A stretch of 64,000 nucleotides of DNA from Bathymodiolus brooksi (Eukaryota; Mollusca; Bivalvia; Mytilida; Modiolidae), in contig OY804578.1 of the NCBI GenBank assembly GCA_963680875.1, positions 98,423,689-98,487,688 of the forward strand, read 5' to 3'. The notes under the pieces were generated by a model. The model was given only the letters and a program-made list of their open reading frames with translations. It made no database searches and was not told the origin of the DNA. Position numbers and translations under genes: made by a program. This document shows positions 24,044 through 35,505 of this stretch, in pieces (the first letter of the stretch is position 1; each line of letters starts with the position of its first letter).

Positions 24044-24947
24044 TATTTAAGCTAGATTCATGGGCCCAAACCATATGGATTTGAAATGGAAATTGTAAAA
24101 TAGGTGCAAAAGAGTAAAGCAAGACGATTGGTTGTAGTAATGAATTATTTACAGTTTTTATTTCTTGGATTACTGATAAAGTTAGTGCAACCATTGATTT
24201 AATCTAGATAGATAAAAAACATAATCAAAAGAATGGAATTCAAGCTTTCGTGCCTAGATATTTGTTAAACAAACTTTGATGTTATACATATGCAAAAATT
24301 AAGAAACGATTATTCCGCTTCAACTATTATAATTAGAATTTAAGATAAGCCTAAGACCATTACTGTTTTAATTATTGTATAATTTACAAAGTGTACATTA
24401 ATAGATCACGAAAAAAGTTTTGAATAATTCAGTTTTTAAGTGAAGTGTGTAAAAAATTGTTTATTGTACAATGAGATAACACATAAATAGCTTTATGGCC
24501 GATCATTTATTCAGTGAAGAAAATATATGTAATCGATTAATGCATAAAAGTCGAAGGGACTGATAGCTATGCTTCTAGATATCCGCATTTCGAGTTATCC
24601 GAAATAAATGGAGCTGAATGGACCAATTGTTACTTCGAATAATAAGCATGGTGATAGCTCGTTTATTGTTGAACATAATTTCATAAGAATTACTTAAAGA
24701 CAAATATTTAGACTTAATAGAAGCTATTATGCAAAAGCAATGATCGAAATCGGTCATGGAAAAAGCCCATCCATTGATAGGAGTTTGAAATTTGATACTT
24801 TTTCCCACTGAAACGTCATATAATTATGCCTTATGGTGCATAGAAGCTCTTGAGAACTGTAATGCATTCAAAATGGCTGTCCTTACCATTGACACAAACA
24901 AATCAAAAGAAAATGGTAGCTTTCCATGTTAATTGCTAAAACGTTAA
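24044..24947. other. No recognised feature
   Basis: AT-rich, no supported gene or repeat family. Confidence 0.5.
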
Positions 24948-25034
24948 CAACCCAAATCGAGGACAAACTCTGGCGTTCCAAACGAGTAACCAGTTCCTAC
25001 TCCATTAGTGCCACCAGTCGTGTTACTCGTGTAT
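24948..25034 (+). repeat. Repeat C 3-prime fragment
   Basis: AACCCAAATCGAGGACAAAC, then CAGTTCCTACTCCATTAGTG and CGTGTTACTC, the end of the family. Confidence 0.65.
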
Positions 25035-25771
25035 AAAAAGTATGAAATGACGGGATTGTGATTATGAGAAATGGAACAGTAGCTTCCTTTATTACTTGAA
25101 ACCTCTTGTATGTTCATGGTATGGTAATATATCTAACTCCCATGTAATTTTACATTTGTTTACATTGACAGTGCTTATTGAAATTGTTTTCTTTCATATT
25201 GGAAATTTTGTAAAATCCATGGAAACTGGTACAAACAAGCATTATTAAAAAGACAAAAAGCAATTGCATGTAAGAGCTAAACCCACATGATAATGACGTC
25301 ACTGATAATAATAACATGATTTGCTTTCATGCAAAAGACGTTCATTGCATATTATTGGTGTCACGAACAATGTTCAATTTGACAAATAGGCAGCAATTAG
25401 AACAACATGAAACAATAAACAAATAATCTTTAGTAAATTATTTACAAAACAATTTTAAACAAATAGAAATTGAAAACTCGTTGTTGTCACATATCACGCC
25501 ATAAATGCAATGTAAACGTGACAACACTCCCAACGCATATTACAATAATAAAAGCTAAAACAATTGAGAAAGTTCATCACGTAGCGGGTCCAAATTCTCA
25601 AACGCAATGTGTACAATAAAATTACAACCACAACTTAATATATATATATATGTATTATACTGAATTATTAAATGACTATGCATTTTCTTAACTCTGATTG
25701 GCTTAGAAGGTTCATTGCTTCCTCTAACAGAACTACATGTCCACCGCGCAATTTTGCGCGTGAGGTTAATA
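25035..25771. other. No recognised feature except a short TA run
   Basis: Unassigned AT-rich DNA with a short (TA)n at about 25638-25652. Confidence 0.5.
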
Positions 25772-26049
25772 TGGTACTGCTTTGACAACTATTTTACCTA
25801 TTTTGTTCCTGTATTTAAATACTGTTACAGTGACAGCCGGAACCTTTGAACCGTAATGAGAGCGGGAGGTTTGGCGCCTTAAAATCTGATTCAACCCACC
25901 ATTTCTTTAGAAATGCCTGTACCAAGTCAGGGTCATTACGGTTTTCACAGTTTTCCGGTTGTTGACTGATTTTGTCTGTTTATATAATTATGAGTTTTGA
26001 CTTTCCCTTTGTAAGATTGTTCGGAGTTCGGTAATTTTGTTATTACCTT
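25772..26049 (-). repeat. Repeat E copy 2
   Basis: Near-identical to 12799-13080, with the same sharp start (GGTACTGCTTTGACAACT) and end (TTTTGTTATTACC). Two such similar copies 13 kb apart suggest a mobile family. Confidence 0.85.
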
Positions 26050-26491
26050 TATTTAATACATCTCATGTCGCAGTTAGTACGTACCCAAATATAGTAACAG
26101 GGGAAAACCAGTAGACTGATTAATATCGATCAATTTGATTGGCCGACATTTTGAACCTCAACCAATCAGAGGCAGTCTTGCAAACGAACTTCGGTAATCA
26201 GCAGACGACTGTTAGTAAACAATAATGAACGAAGCAGCTTCGTCAGTAGAACCAGAAGTTAAGACACGTTACTGAAACTGTGCTATTTTATTTGTTAAAA
26301 TTTTGAAATTGTATTCGTTTTTTCTTAATCAATTGTATTGTTTTGAAATATTAGAAATGTCAAGCTTTAAAAACTGGTGTTTGTTGGTTTGAAGCAGCTA
26401 CATATAAAAAAGAATAAATGGAAATGTCTAAGAAACAGCAACAATTCACAATTTTCACCCCAAAATTACACTTAGAATGTGTCATTTAATA

Positions 26492-26640
26492 AAACAATTG
26501 ATGACTTTTCATTTCGGTGGACACTGATTTATCAACCCCTTGGAAGTGAAGTTCACCTCAGCCTTTGGCTTCGGTGAACATCACTTCCTCGGGGTTGATA
26601 AATCACAGTGTCCACCTTATGAAAAGTCATTAATTGTATA
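26492..26640. mobile_element. Foldback element with TTCACCTCAG loop
   Basis: ACAATTGATGACTTTTCATT and GGTGGACACTG on the left mirror CAGTGTCCACC and ATGAAAAGTCATTAATTGT on the right; TTTATCAACCCC mirrors GGGGTTGATAAA. The centre reads GTTCACCTCAGCCTTTGGCT then TCGGTGAAC, which recurs in the foldback at 40301-40457. Confidence 0.92.
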
Positions 26641-26659
26641 TTGTCATACCAACATAAGG

Positions 26660-26878
26660 AAAGTTTGAAGATACCAAAGTGGCAATCAGAAGCTGTAAAC
26701 TGAAGAAAGACAGACAATACAATGGCAAAAAGGAAAAAAAGGACAAACAATGATATACAAAACACTGCACAGAAAGCTAAATTTCGAGCAACACGACCCC
26801 ACTAAAACCAGGGATGAACTCAGATGCTCCGAAAGAGTAGCAGTTCTTGTTCCAATAGTGACACCTGTCATGTTACTG
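26660..26878 (+). repeat. Repeat C copy
   Basis: AAGTTTGAAGATACCAAAGT, AGACAGACAATACAATGGCA, GCTAAATTTCGAGCAACACG and a CATGTTACTG end. It begins about 20 bp after the foldback. Confidence 0.88.
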
Positions 26879-28970
26879 TAAAACTACATGATCGTCATAT
26901 GATATGGAAACCGTGTTGGACACCAGTAAAACGATTTCAATTCGATCAACTTGAGGTTTTGTTCTATGTCTAAACTCCATTTAATCTTTTACTGCATAAA
27001 CCCATGTTTTAAAAAGACAGTGAATCTCATTTAATGTAAACAAAAAAAACAAAAAAAACCCAACCTATTAACCAATTTAATCAAGTAGTGTAATTGAGAA
27101 AGTGGACATTACAACATTTAACCGACTTTATAACTACATTTATGGTCATTGTGGATATGAGATTAACCCATTTTGAGAACTACGTACTGATAGTGGTGTG
27201 AAGCTGAAGGTTTCCGAGGTTTAATCCATAAAGCTGAACAGCGAGTTCCATGTGCTGAAATACCGATTGGGTGTCGGAATTATAATATGGGAAACGTGAT
27301 TGTGTATTCTAGCTGGTAACGTGTTTGTAGATTAGGTAGATGCAATGTAGACGTAACAAAAGATGATTGTTTTAATATCTCCTTAACTCTTCATGCTTTG
27401 CCATTGTGAGCCAAAGGGCGTAGCCCCGGTTGTTCCGTCTCTCTCACATTTTTGCTTATGTTTTTGAACTTGTTCTCGACCTGGATATTTTCCGATGAAA
27501 ATTAAGTAACCAACAATCAATCATTTTGTTAAAAAATGACAAATTCAAACTGAAACAACTATCTATATCTAGAATTAGTTGTAACTCAAGCGAAATTTTC
27601 ATTTTTGTCCCATCTGAGAATGCAGTTGTCTTTGAATGAAGCAAATATGTTGACGTTTTAAAACACACTGTAACCTAAAACAGTTTAATTACAAGTTGAT
27701 CATGTTAATAGACATAGCTTGCTTGCTCGACCATTAACTGTTATGCATTATCGTATTAATAACTAACTGCTATTCATTGGGTTCCTCAATTATGCAAACA
27801 ACAGTTCAAATTTCTTATAAACTCAACCTCTATTAAATGTTCCACGGCAAACTAAATTCATAAATCGTACATAGGAGGACATGAAATGATTGTTTCATGT
27901 TTGGAGAATATCATGTTCCTTGCAATTAAAAGACAACTTGCGGTAGACCGCTGGCGATTCTCTGCAAGAGTTATCGTTGGAGACACCATTGCTAAGGAAC
28001 ATTTTCATCATTCATCATCTCCCATTTCCCTTGTGGTAGTTCGTCCATACATCAATTCCATCTCGACCTTTGACCTACATATCATTCATTGTTTGGAAAA
28101 TTGTTCTTGTCATAATTATATGCTAATTATGCTTCCAAATTTATCCCGTGGAACGTGTTTAAAATAAAGCAAACATCACATCAACAATGACCCATGACCT
28201 TGCTTTAAATACATGTAGATGACTTTTCATTTCCTGTAGAATATTTTCCGTTTAAGAACGTTGGCGTTCGTTTAGTTTCACTACTTTGAGTATATATGTC
28301 TAAAATTCGTTTAGCCCGTAAACATATGTTTGTAATTCTAATTTGAAATACAATGAACGTAATCTCACAAATATTGAAAACAAAAATAGTACAAGCTTTT
28401 GACTGCCATTAAAAATGCAGTTGAGAAGGGATGAAACATTTGGGATAAAGATTCCACCTCAAGTAGTGAACAAATTGTAAAATTCTGGTTGTATTTAATA
28501 AAGTTATGCACTCCGCTACTTAAGTATGCTACTATAGGATAAATACCAACAACTCACGATGACATAATAATTATGACGTCGGCTATAAATCAGTGTCTCA
28601 GTTGCTCTTAAATCACATCAGCAACCATGACAAAGCATCAATTGGTAAAATGATACAGCATCGAAGAACATTTCCGGTAATACAGCGAACATGATACTTC
28701 ATTACTACCGTTCAATAAAATGGCCCACGACTATATAGTTTTCTCCTTTGTACATGTAATCCATAAGTCAATGTTTCCATAGGTGTAGATAATGGATGAA
28801 TATATGACTAAATATGTTCAAATTTCAAATAGATAATTTTGTTGTTATTTTCATCTGATATTAATTATATAAACTTAATATATCGATTAACTTATATTGA
28901 TTAAATTGAAATATCGATGATTAATGGTAATGTCAGAATGTTTATAGATATCAAACTCAACAGGACTATA
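26879..28970. other. No recognised feature
   Basis: About 2 kb of AT-rich DNA without supported repeats. The open frame at 27886-28167 (93 residues) has no motif I recognise. Confidence 0.5.
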
Positions 28971-29055
28971 TAAACGTTAGAGAAAATCGAACGGGCAGTC
29001 AATAATGGACTATCTTGAGACACTGGCAACACTGGGTATTCACGACATGCAATAC
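28971..29055 (+). repeat. Repeat C' fragment
   Basis: ATAAACGTTAGAGAAAATCG to GACACTGGCAACACTGGGTA. It is truncated next to the left end of the TTAA transposon. Confidence 0.7.
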
Positions 29056-29101
29056 CAAATTACGCTATGAATGACCAATAAATCAAGACGACTTCCTTTA
29101 A

Positions 29102-29194
29102 AGGGATATTGTCTACCAGCTGCGTAATTTTTTCATGCCCAAAATTATTGTCGATTTCCGTACTGACCTTCATAAAATGAAGATTAAACACCGA
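29102..29194 (+). repeat. Left terminal inverted repeat of the TTAA element
   Basis: Matches the reverse complement of 35839-35930 through CAGCTGCGTAATTTTTTCAT, TGTCGATTTCCGTACTGACC and CTTCATAAAATGAAG. Homology fades after ACACCGA. Confidence 0.93.
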
Positions 29195-29342
29195 ATTATT
29201 GATGAATACGCTCCGAAACGTTGTTTTTTCGACTAAAAAAGCTGACCATCGTTACCGGAAGCTAATTAATTATGCACTGACCTGGGCGAGGCCAACTCTA
29301 TTTATTTATCTATTTTTATGTCAGTAGCCCGGATGCTGCAGC

Positions 29343-29360
29343 ATGGATATTGAGGTAAGT
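29343..29360 (+). other. Candidate short first exon with splice donor
   Basis: ATGGATATTGAG is followed at 29355 by GTAAGT, a consensus donor. Joined in frame to the exon at 30871 it would give MDIE before DFDRIVL, which fits the domain's usual DFD start. Only the motif supports this. Confidence 0.35.
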
Positions 29361-30017
29361 TTCTATGAAAGTTGAGGAAAAAAGCTATTTGCGAATCGAT
29401 TGTATCTAAAAGACGTAGAATAAATAATTTCTGTATCAGGAATAGATTTTCTTTGATGAAAACTACATGCCTTAACAGATTCAGCCGATATTTCCACGAT
29501 AACCATTGAAAACATGCCAGGAGGCACCCTATGGGTACAAGCTCAACTACGTATTTTCGATCGGAAATTTTTGCCGGCGTTAAAAATAACTAAATTAGTT
29601 TTTTTCTTCTTATAAGTTATGAAGTTGTTTCCCGAGATTTTGATACACGTGTTAAATTAATTTATTTTAGCCAGTTTACCGACAATATGAAAACAGAGAC
29701 ATACATGTAGAACACAGTGAAATACATGTCTGATGAAAACGAATGACGTAGCCAGTGTTGTTTTATTTGTTAATTGACTGGAATGTTTCAGAGAAATTTG
29801 GGCTGGATTAGAAACAAAAGAAACCTTACTTCTAGTTCCACAAGACAGTTGCTGCAAAATAATATGGGACTGACCATTTACCTTGAAGGGGGCTATGTCA
29901 CGTTTTTTCGCCGTAGAAATGTTTTTTTCAGACGCCACAGAAATCATATTTTCTTATTTTCCGGCGAAGTGCCAATCTAATTAAAACAAGGTGAACTGTG
30001 ATCTAATGCTCACTTAT

Positions 30018-30352
30018 GATACCCCTGCCACTTCCCATGATATGGGGTACCTATATGAAGCTTGTGACCAAATACCAGATTTCTGCCATCAATAGTTGTT
30101 GAGAAAAATGTACATATATGTTCAATGTGGATAAAAACCAACTAAGTCGGCAAACAGGAAGTAGGAATCTGATGGTTCCAAAAACGCTTCCCACGATATG
30201 GCATACCTATGTGAAGCTTGTGACCAAATATCAGATTTCTGCCATCAATAGTCGCTGAGAAAAATGTGACGAAAAATATTTTGGAAGGACGGACGGACAG
30301 AGGTAAAACAGTATACCCTCCTCCCCTTTCGGGGACCGGGGGTATAATTAGA
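30018..30352 (+). repeat. Repeat P copy with internal duplication
   Basis: GAAGCTTGTGACCAAATA and CAGATTTCTGCCATCAATAG occur twice (about 30058 and 30212). It ends in GGACGGACGGACAGAGGTAA and a TATACCC to CGGGGGTATA hairpin (30312-30347). Such a terminal hairpin is typical of dispersed bivalve elements. Confidence 0.75.
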
Positions 30353-30870
30353 TCTAAAATAGGGAGCAAGCGCGTAGATCTAATTTTAATTAGATTGGCG
30401 AAGTGCTGGAATAAATTTTTTTCTTCAAAATTTTGTATATGATTATACTGTGAAAATGGCAAGTATATGATTATACTGTGAAAATGTCAAGTCAGAATAT
30501 ATTTTTTTCTCCTGTCCAGCCAAATATTTTTCTTCAAGATTCAGAATCAAAATAATTTTTAGGAAAAAAAACATAAAATTAAAATTGAATAGCTTGAGGG
30601 GTAAATTGATAAAAAAAAAATTGCAAGACCAAAATGGTTCTCCCATATACCAACAAAAAACGAAATAAAACTGTGGTCATAAGAAAGTCCCACGAGAAAA
30701 TCTTTTCTTCCAAAATAAGACTTTTTTTTATTTCTCCAAACTGAATTTGTGCAAACTATTTCACTTATAATGAATTATATTTCTTTTTTAAATAGAGCTC
30801 ATTTTTCTAGATGAATGTATAACCATCTGTCTTTACTCTGTTTGTATTAAATCTCTTGTCTTTATTACAG

Positions 30871-31134
30871 GACTTTGATCGGATTGTCCTTGATTAGGCA
30901 GTGTTGGGGGTTGCTAGAATGTTTCGAGAGGAACTTGTAGTAATGCCCCATGATGAGGATTACAACAGATCCAATAGGTATGCAGCCTACCGCCAGTATA
31001 CCATTTGGGCACATGGTCGACTTGGAGCTGGGGTCAGACGTGCGATCCCAAGCTGTTGTACTTGGAAAATTAGGGACAAGTATCCTGATCTATATGGACA
31101 ATACAAGGGTTTCATTCCTAGACGATTTAATTAA
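30871..31134 (+). pseudogene. P2X7 intracellular (ballast-type) domain exon, one in-frame stop
   Basis: After a pyrimidine-rich acceptor (TTGTCTTTATTACAG, ending 30870) the frame reads DFDRIVLD, a TAG at 30895-30897, then about 78 residues ending in TAA at 31134. They include [36 protein letters not shown] and GQYKGFI, the hallmark stretch of the P2X7 C-terminal zinc-binding domain (family pattern AYRQFI-W-HG-LG-G-R--IPSC-VW-IR--(F/Y)P). In vertebrates this domain is the cytosolic tail of the P2X7 channel; in invertebrates it occurs in many unrelated and transposon-linked proteins. The cysteine pair is kept, but the usual upstream cysteine cluster is not visible. The single TAG and location inside a TTAA transposon point to a decayed transposon gene and not a host receptor. 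Confidence 0.8.
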
Positions 31135-31178
31135 AACTTGTTCATGACATATTTTGTATTTTATCCCATATACCCTAT

Positions 31179-31320
31179 AATGATAAAGTTTACCACTTGC
31201 TTCCCTATGGTCGGTGGTTGTCCGAGTACTCTGGCTTCCTCCACCACTAAAACTGGTCGCCATGATATAGCTGAAATATTGCTGAAAGTGGCGTTAAAAC
31301 ACCAAAAATAAAAAATAAAT
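31179..31320 (+). mobile_element. SINE-B 3-prime half
   Basis: GATAAAGTTTACCACTTGCT, then GTCGGTGG, TTCCTCCACCACTAAAACTG, GAAATATTGCTGAAAGTGGC and an A-rich end. The tRNA-like head is missing. Confidence 0.8.
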
Positions 31321-32309
31321 AAACCCTAATGAGTTGTTAATTTCACAAGTTGGTCAGTTGGAATTGTAAATTTAATTTGAAAGTTTTGCCATCTTATTAT
31401 TATTTTTTGTTCTATCAGCACTGACAATTTCTTCTAAAATGGACTGACATTCTTTTATATAATTCAAAACCAAACTTGGCAGAGATGTTTTCTATGAGGT
31501 CCTACACAAGAGTTGTTAATTTTGTGCAGATTCGTCAAAAAACATAGCCACCATGTGACTTTGAAAATTCTGATTGGTTGATTTTCAAGAAACCTCTTCT
31601 CAAGAACCGCTGAAGGGATTGAATTGAAATCTGGTATATATGTTCCTATGAATGTCTTTAACATGTGTTGTTACTATTTGCACCATTTGAAAATTCAAAT
31701 TGGCCACCAGCTATCATTATTGTGCATTGGACAATTTGTAATGGCCATTATCCTGACTTGGGTACTTTTCTGCTCTAAATGTGCAGAACTTCTGTTAGAC
31801 CAGGAAAAACAAAGAGTGACAATCTAAATTTATTTTATGCGACAATATAGTCAATTGTTTTGTCTTGGTCTTCAAATCTGGATTTCTGAGATGCTACAAT
31901 ATCATCCCGAGTTGGAGGTTGTGGAATTGGTGCAAGATGGACCGAGATTCTTCTGGGATCATCTACTTCCAACTGCACATGTTAATTCATTCCTTCATTA
32001 TCTTGCTGTCTCATACAAATGATGATCCTTAATAGTCTTGGAACATAGGAATATGACTTGTCAGCATTAACAGGCTGCACAGACCATCTAGCTGTCTTTT
32101 TGTTGTAACTTCTCTGCCACCTGAAGTAGAAAAATACATACAATGTAATTCACAAGAATAAAACAATAGAATTGAGATTATGATCTATGGAGCCCTAACT
32201 TTCAATTCAAGATGAATATCTCGAATGTATAGTGAATGACAAACTAAACATATCATTACAAGTCCACTTTATGAAGGATTTGAGTGATTTGTAGACAGAT
32301 TTTAGATTG

Positions 32310-32486
32310 TGGTCATCCCTCAAGAAGTTCTACGGCAGGCATCACGAGCTGGTCAATGGTTACAGGGTGTCTGTTACCCAAATCAGATCTGATCTTCATT
32401 TGTTGTTGATGTCTTTCCCTTCATCGGATGGGACTTCTACCGGACTTGACCATGGACAACACAGCGGGTTTGCGACTTTCGATTGA
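32310..32486 (+). pseudogene. Fossil of a reverse-transcriptase polyprotein C-terminus
   Basis: The plus-strand frame reads SSLKKFYGRHHELVNGYRVS then VTQIRSDLHLLL and continues to a stop at 32484-32486. It matches the YGRHHNMIDGYKISVSQM fossil at 23482 on the other strand. It lies in what would be an intron of the minus-strand transposase-like gene, so it inserted there. Too short for function. Confidence 0.6.
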
Positions 32487-32493
32487 CCCTTCT

Positions 32494-32634
32494 GAAGCCT
32501 ATGATCAAATATCAGATTGCTGCCATAAATAATTACTGAGAAAAATGTTATGAACATCTTGGGACGACCGGATGGACAGAGGTAAAACAGTATACCCCCT
32601 CCCCCTTCCAGTGGAGCGGGGGTATAATAAAGCT
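32494..32634 (+). repeat. Repeat P copy
   Basis: GATCAAATATCAGATTGCTG, GAGAAAAATGTTATGAACAT, GGACAGAGGTAAAACAGTAT and a terminal hairpin of ATACCCCC to GGGGGTAT. Shorter version of 30018-30352. Confidence 0.8.
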
Positions 32635-33560
32635 CCTATGACATATGATCATGCATGGTTCTGTTATTAGGACAAAATTTCAAGTATGTAAGTTACAACT
32701 GAAAGATATGAAATTAACATGACAAACCTTAGAGTGAAGTTGAGGCTAGGTTCAAAATCTCCATCGTCAGAATCATCACCAACATCACTGCCCTCTTCAG
32801 TAATATCTATTGAGAGACTGTAAGAATAAAAAATAATTGTTTATTACAGTGTATGTGTATAATATCGAAACAAATTTTGCTATATGGTTCTGATGTGCAG
32901 CTGTATAACGAAAAAGCTTTTCAAAATAATATTAAATCTATATACATGTATCCAGCACACATCTACACAACCCAATATAAAGAGACAAAATTACATCAAA
33001 GTTCCAGGAAAAAATTTGGTGCGCAAGACGTGCGTCAATTCTGTCCCAGTTTGGTTTCATTCACGTAAGTAGCTAAAGAGGACTGGCCATTTCAGCTTGT
33101 GGATTGATGAAAATGTAACGATGACGCAGAAGCCAACATGATCCCTATATAATATAGCTACTAGTAGTATCACTATGCAAGCCACAATAATTAATAGGAA
33201 ACTGTTATACGAGTGACTGTGTTGAACAATATTGACAATGTTACCTATAAACATAATGTAGAATATGTCTAATCTTTAACAAAATGAACATACTCAAATG
33301 GGTTCACAAATAAACTCGATTTCTCCAGTTTCATCCGTTTCGTTGAAATGTGATGGCTGCTCATTTCTTCTACTCTAGAATTACCTTGGTCAGAGTATCT
33401 AAATCAAAAGTACAAATATCAATCACTACAAAATCACATTCGTCTGAAATTACCAGTTTTTGTAGTAATTTGCCTAAAAAAATTAGATAATTTTACAAAA
33501 ACCTGCATGATTTTAACACAGACATGGGCCATCGGTCTACTGTTAAATTCACACACTGTG

Positions 33561-34970
33561 AAACATGCAAATTGCTATGGATCTTCACATTATTTCTTAA
33601 AAATCTTGTTTATAAATCATACTTACAAGATCCAAACTAAACAAGGGCAAAGCGTGGCGTATCCCCTTGCCTAAAAATTTGACCCGGTGACCTTGACCTT
33701 TGACTTTGAAAATCAATAGGGTTCCAGATTCTCTTAAGAACTAAGTATGTACCAAGTTTGGTCAAAATCCATTGAAGGATGTTGATTCTAGAGTGTTCAC
33801 AAGGATGTTACGTGGTAAAATTTTGACCCGGTTATCTTGACCTTTGACCTATAAGGCTATGACCTTGAAAATCAATAAGGTTTCGGTATCTTAAGGACTA
33901 AGTATGTACCAAGTTTTGTCAAAAATCCATTGAAGGATGTTGATTCTAGTGTTCACAAGGATGTTATGCGTTAAATATTTTAGCCTGTGACCTTGATCTT
34001 TGACATACGACCTTGAAAATCAATAGGGTTCCAGATTCTCGTAAGGACTAAGTATGTACCAAGTTTGGTCAAAATCCATTGAAGGATGTTGATTCTAGAG
34101 TGTTCACAAGGATGTGACGGACGGACGGTAGCGTTACTATATCCCTTCGCAACTTCGTTGGCGAGGGGATAAAAAGCAGTTCAAATGACAATTCTTTAAA
34201 TAGAAAGCCTTTATATGAAAAATACATATTGATTTCCCTCTATCATGTCTATGTTGATAATTCTAAGATAGTAAAGTATAATTTTGGCTCCCTGAACTAA
34301 AAATTATGTCCAAAATTGTTGAAATGTAGTAAAAAACTAGTTAATGTAATGTTTTTAGAATAGTCAAGAAATAAATTTGGTTTGCATAAGGAAATTGAAA
34401 ACGATTTTCATTTAGTCATAGTCTAAAATATGCAGTTCAGGACATTTCAGTAAAATTTTATAGTCACATATATAGAAAAGTTTCTGAAACTTGCAAATTT
34501 CTATGGATCTTCATATTATTTTTTAAAAACCTTGTTTATGTATCATACTTACAGGATCCAAACTAAAAATGCTACTGAAATGACACTTATTTAAATGGAA
34601 AGCTTTTTATATAAAAGATACATACTGATTTTCCACTATGGTGATAATTCACAGACAGGAAGATATAATTTTGGCTCCCATAACAAAGTGTTATGTTCAA
34701 ACTTATTGAAAAGTACTTTTAACCTTATTTATGTAATGTATTTCCAGTACCCAAGATATAAACTTGTTTGCCTAAAGGAATTGCAAATGATTTTCATTTA
34801 GCCATGGTCTAAAATATGCAGTTTAGGACATTTCTGAAATTTTCAGTAAAATTTTGTAGTCATATATAAAAAAAGTTCTGAAACTTGAAAATTTCAATGG
34901 ATATTCATATCATTTCTTCAAAACCTTGTTTATAATTATATATTATACTTACAGGATCCAAACTAAAAGT
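33561..34970. repeat. About 400-bp tandem repeat, three units, one split by an insertion
   Basis: ATACTTACA(A/G)GATCCAAACT marks equivalent points at about 33620, 34544 and 34945. The last two are 401 bp apart; the first two become about 390 bp apart once the insertion at 33638-34172 is removed. Other shared marks are TGGATCTTCA, CATACTGATTTTCC and ATAATTTTGGCTCCC. On the minus strand each unit shows GGATC(C/T)TGTAAGTATGA, a good splice donor, so an exon border may have been triplicated. Confidence 0.85.
33638..34172 (+). mobile_element. Minisatellite-bearing insertion, Pearl- or Helitron-like
   Basis: Starts ACAAGGGCAAAGCGTGGCGT, holds about three core units of 145-158 bp (each with GACCTTGACCTTTGAC or variant, AAGTATGTACCAAGTTTGGT and CATTGAAGGATGTTGATTCT), then GACGGACGGACGG, and ends TTGGCGAGGGGATAAAA. 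The end pairs with the start (ATCCCCTTGCC against GGCGAGGGGAT). Known bivalve Pearl elements have this plan of core repeats between conserved ends. Confidence 0.75.
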
Positions 34971-35505
34971 GCAATTGAAATGAAGCTTCTTTTATTTAGA
35001 GAGCTTTTATTTGAAAAATACATACTGATTTTCCATTATAGTGATAATTCGCAGAAAGTAAGGTATATACTTTTGGTTCCCAAAACTAAGTTTCATGTCC
35101 AAGTTGGTGAAATTTGATAAAATTAAAAGCCTAATTATATCAAAGAAATAAATTTGCTTGAATAAAAAGAACTTTATAGGGTTTTCATTAAGCCATGTAC
35201 AGTTTTAATTCTTGCATTAAAAATGAATTGATTCGATATTTTTTTTTAAATTGATAATAATAAACTGCATTGTCATTGATATCATTTTTGCACTCCCTTT
35301 TCCCCTTTGCTGGCCTCTTAAAATTTGTGTTTGTTTACCTCGCAAATACGGCCGTTTTATGCTACTCATTGACAATAATTTGCTGTTGCCAGGTGCAAAA
35401 TTACATATATTGATTAATATCTACCGAAAATGATCATAGGCATCATCATAAAATTCATAAAATATGAAAAACGATTGAGAAAAGAAGGCAACATGCTCGG
35501 CTTAC

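Larger units (their letters stand above)
31982..33398 (-). pseudogene. Transposase-like C-terminal exons (three) of the TTAA element
   Basis: Three minus-strand exons join in frame. Exon 1, 33398-33294 (acceptor TTTGATTTAG, donor GTATGT), encodes a basic linker with STKRMKLEKSSL. Exon 2, 32817-32728 (acceptor TATTCTTACAG, donor GTTTGT), encodes an acidic stretch with EEGSDVGDDSDDGDFEP. Exon 3, 32120-31982 (acceptor TTCTACTTCAG), encodes WQRSYNKKTARWSV then SYSYVPRLLRIIICM and ends in TAA. Lengths 105, 90 and 139 nt keep one frame (2+1 nt codons at both junctions). The layout, an acidic linker followed by a tail with (K)-Y-YV--LL, fits my memory of the ends of Kolobok-like transposases. The catalytic core upstream is not found, so this is a remnant. 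Confidence 0.6.

Noticed and set aside
30871..31134. Host P2X receptor gene
   Set aside because: No channel-domain exons, an in-frame stop, and position inside TTAA-flanked inverted ends.
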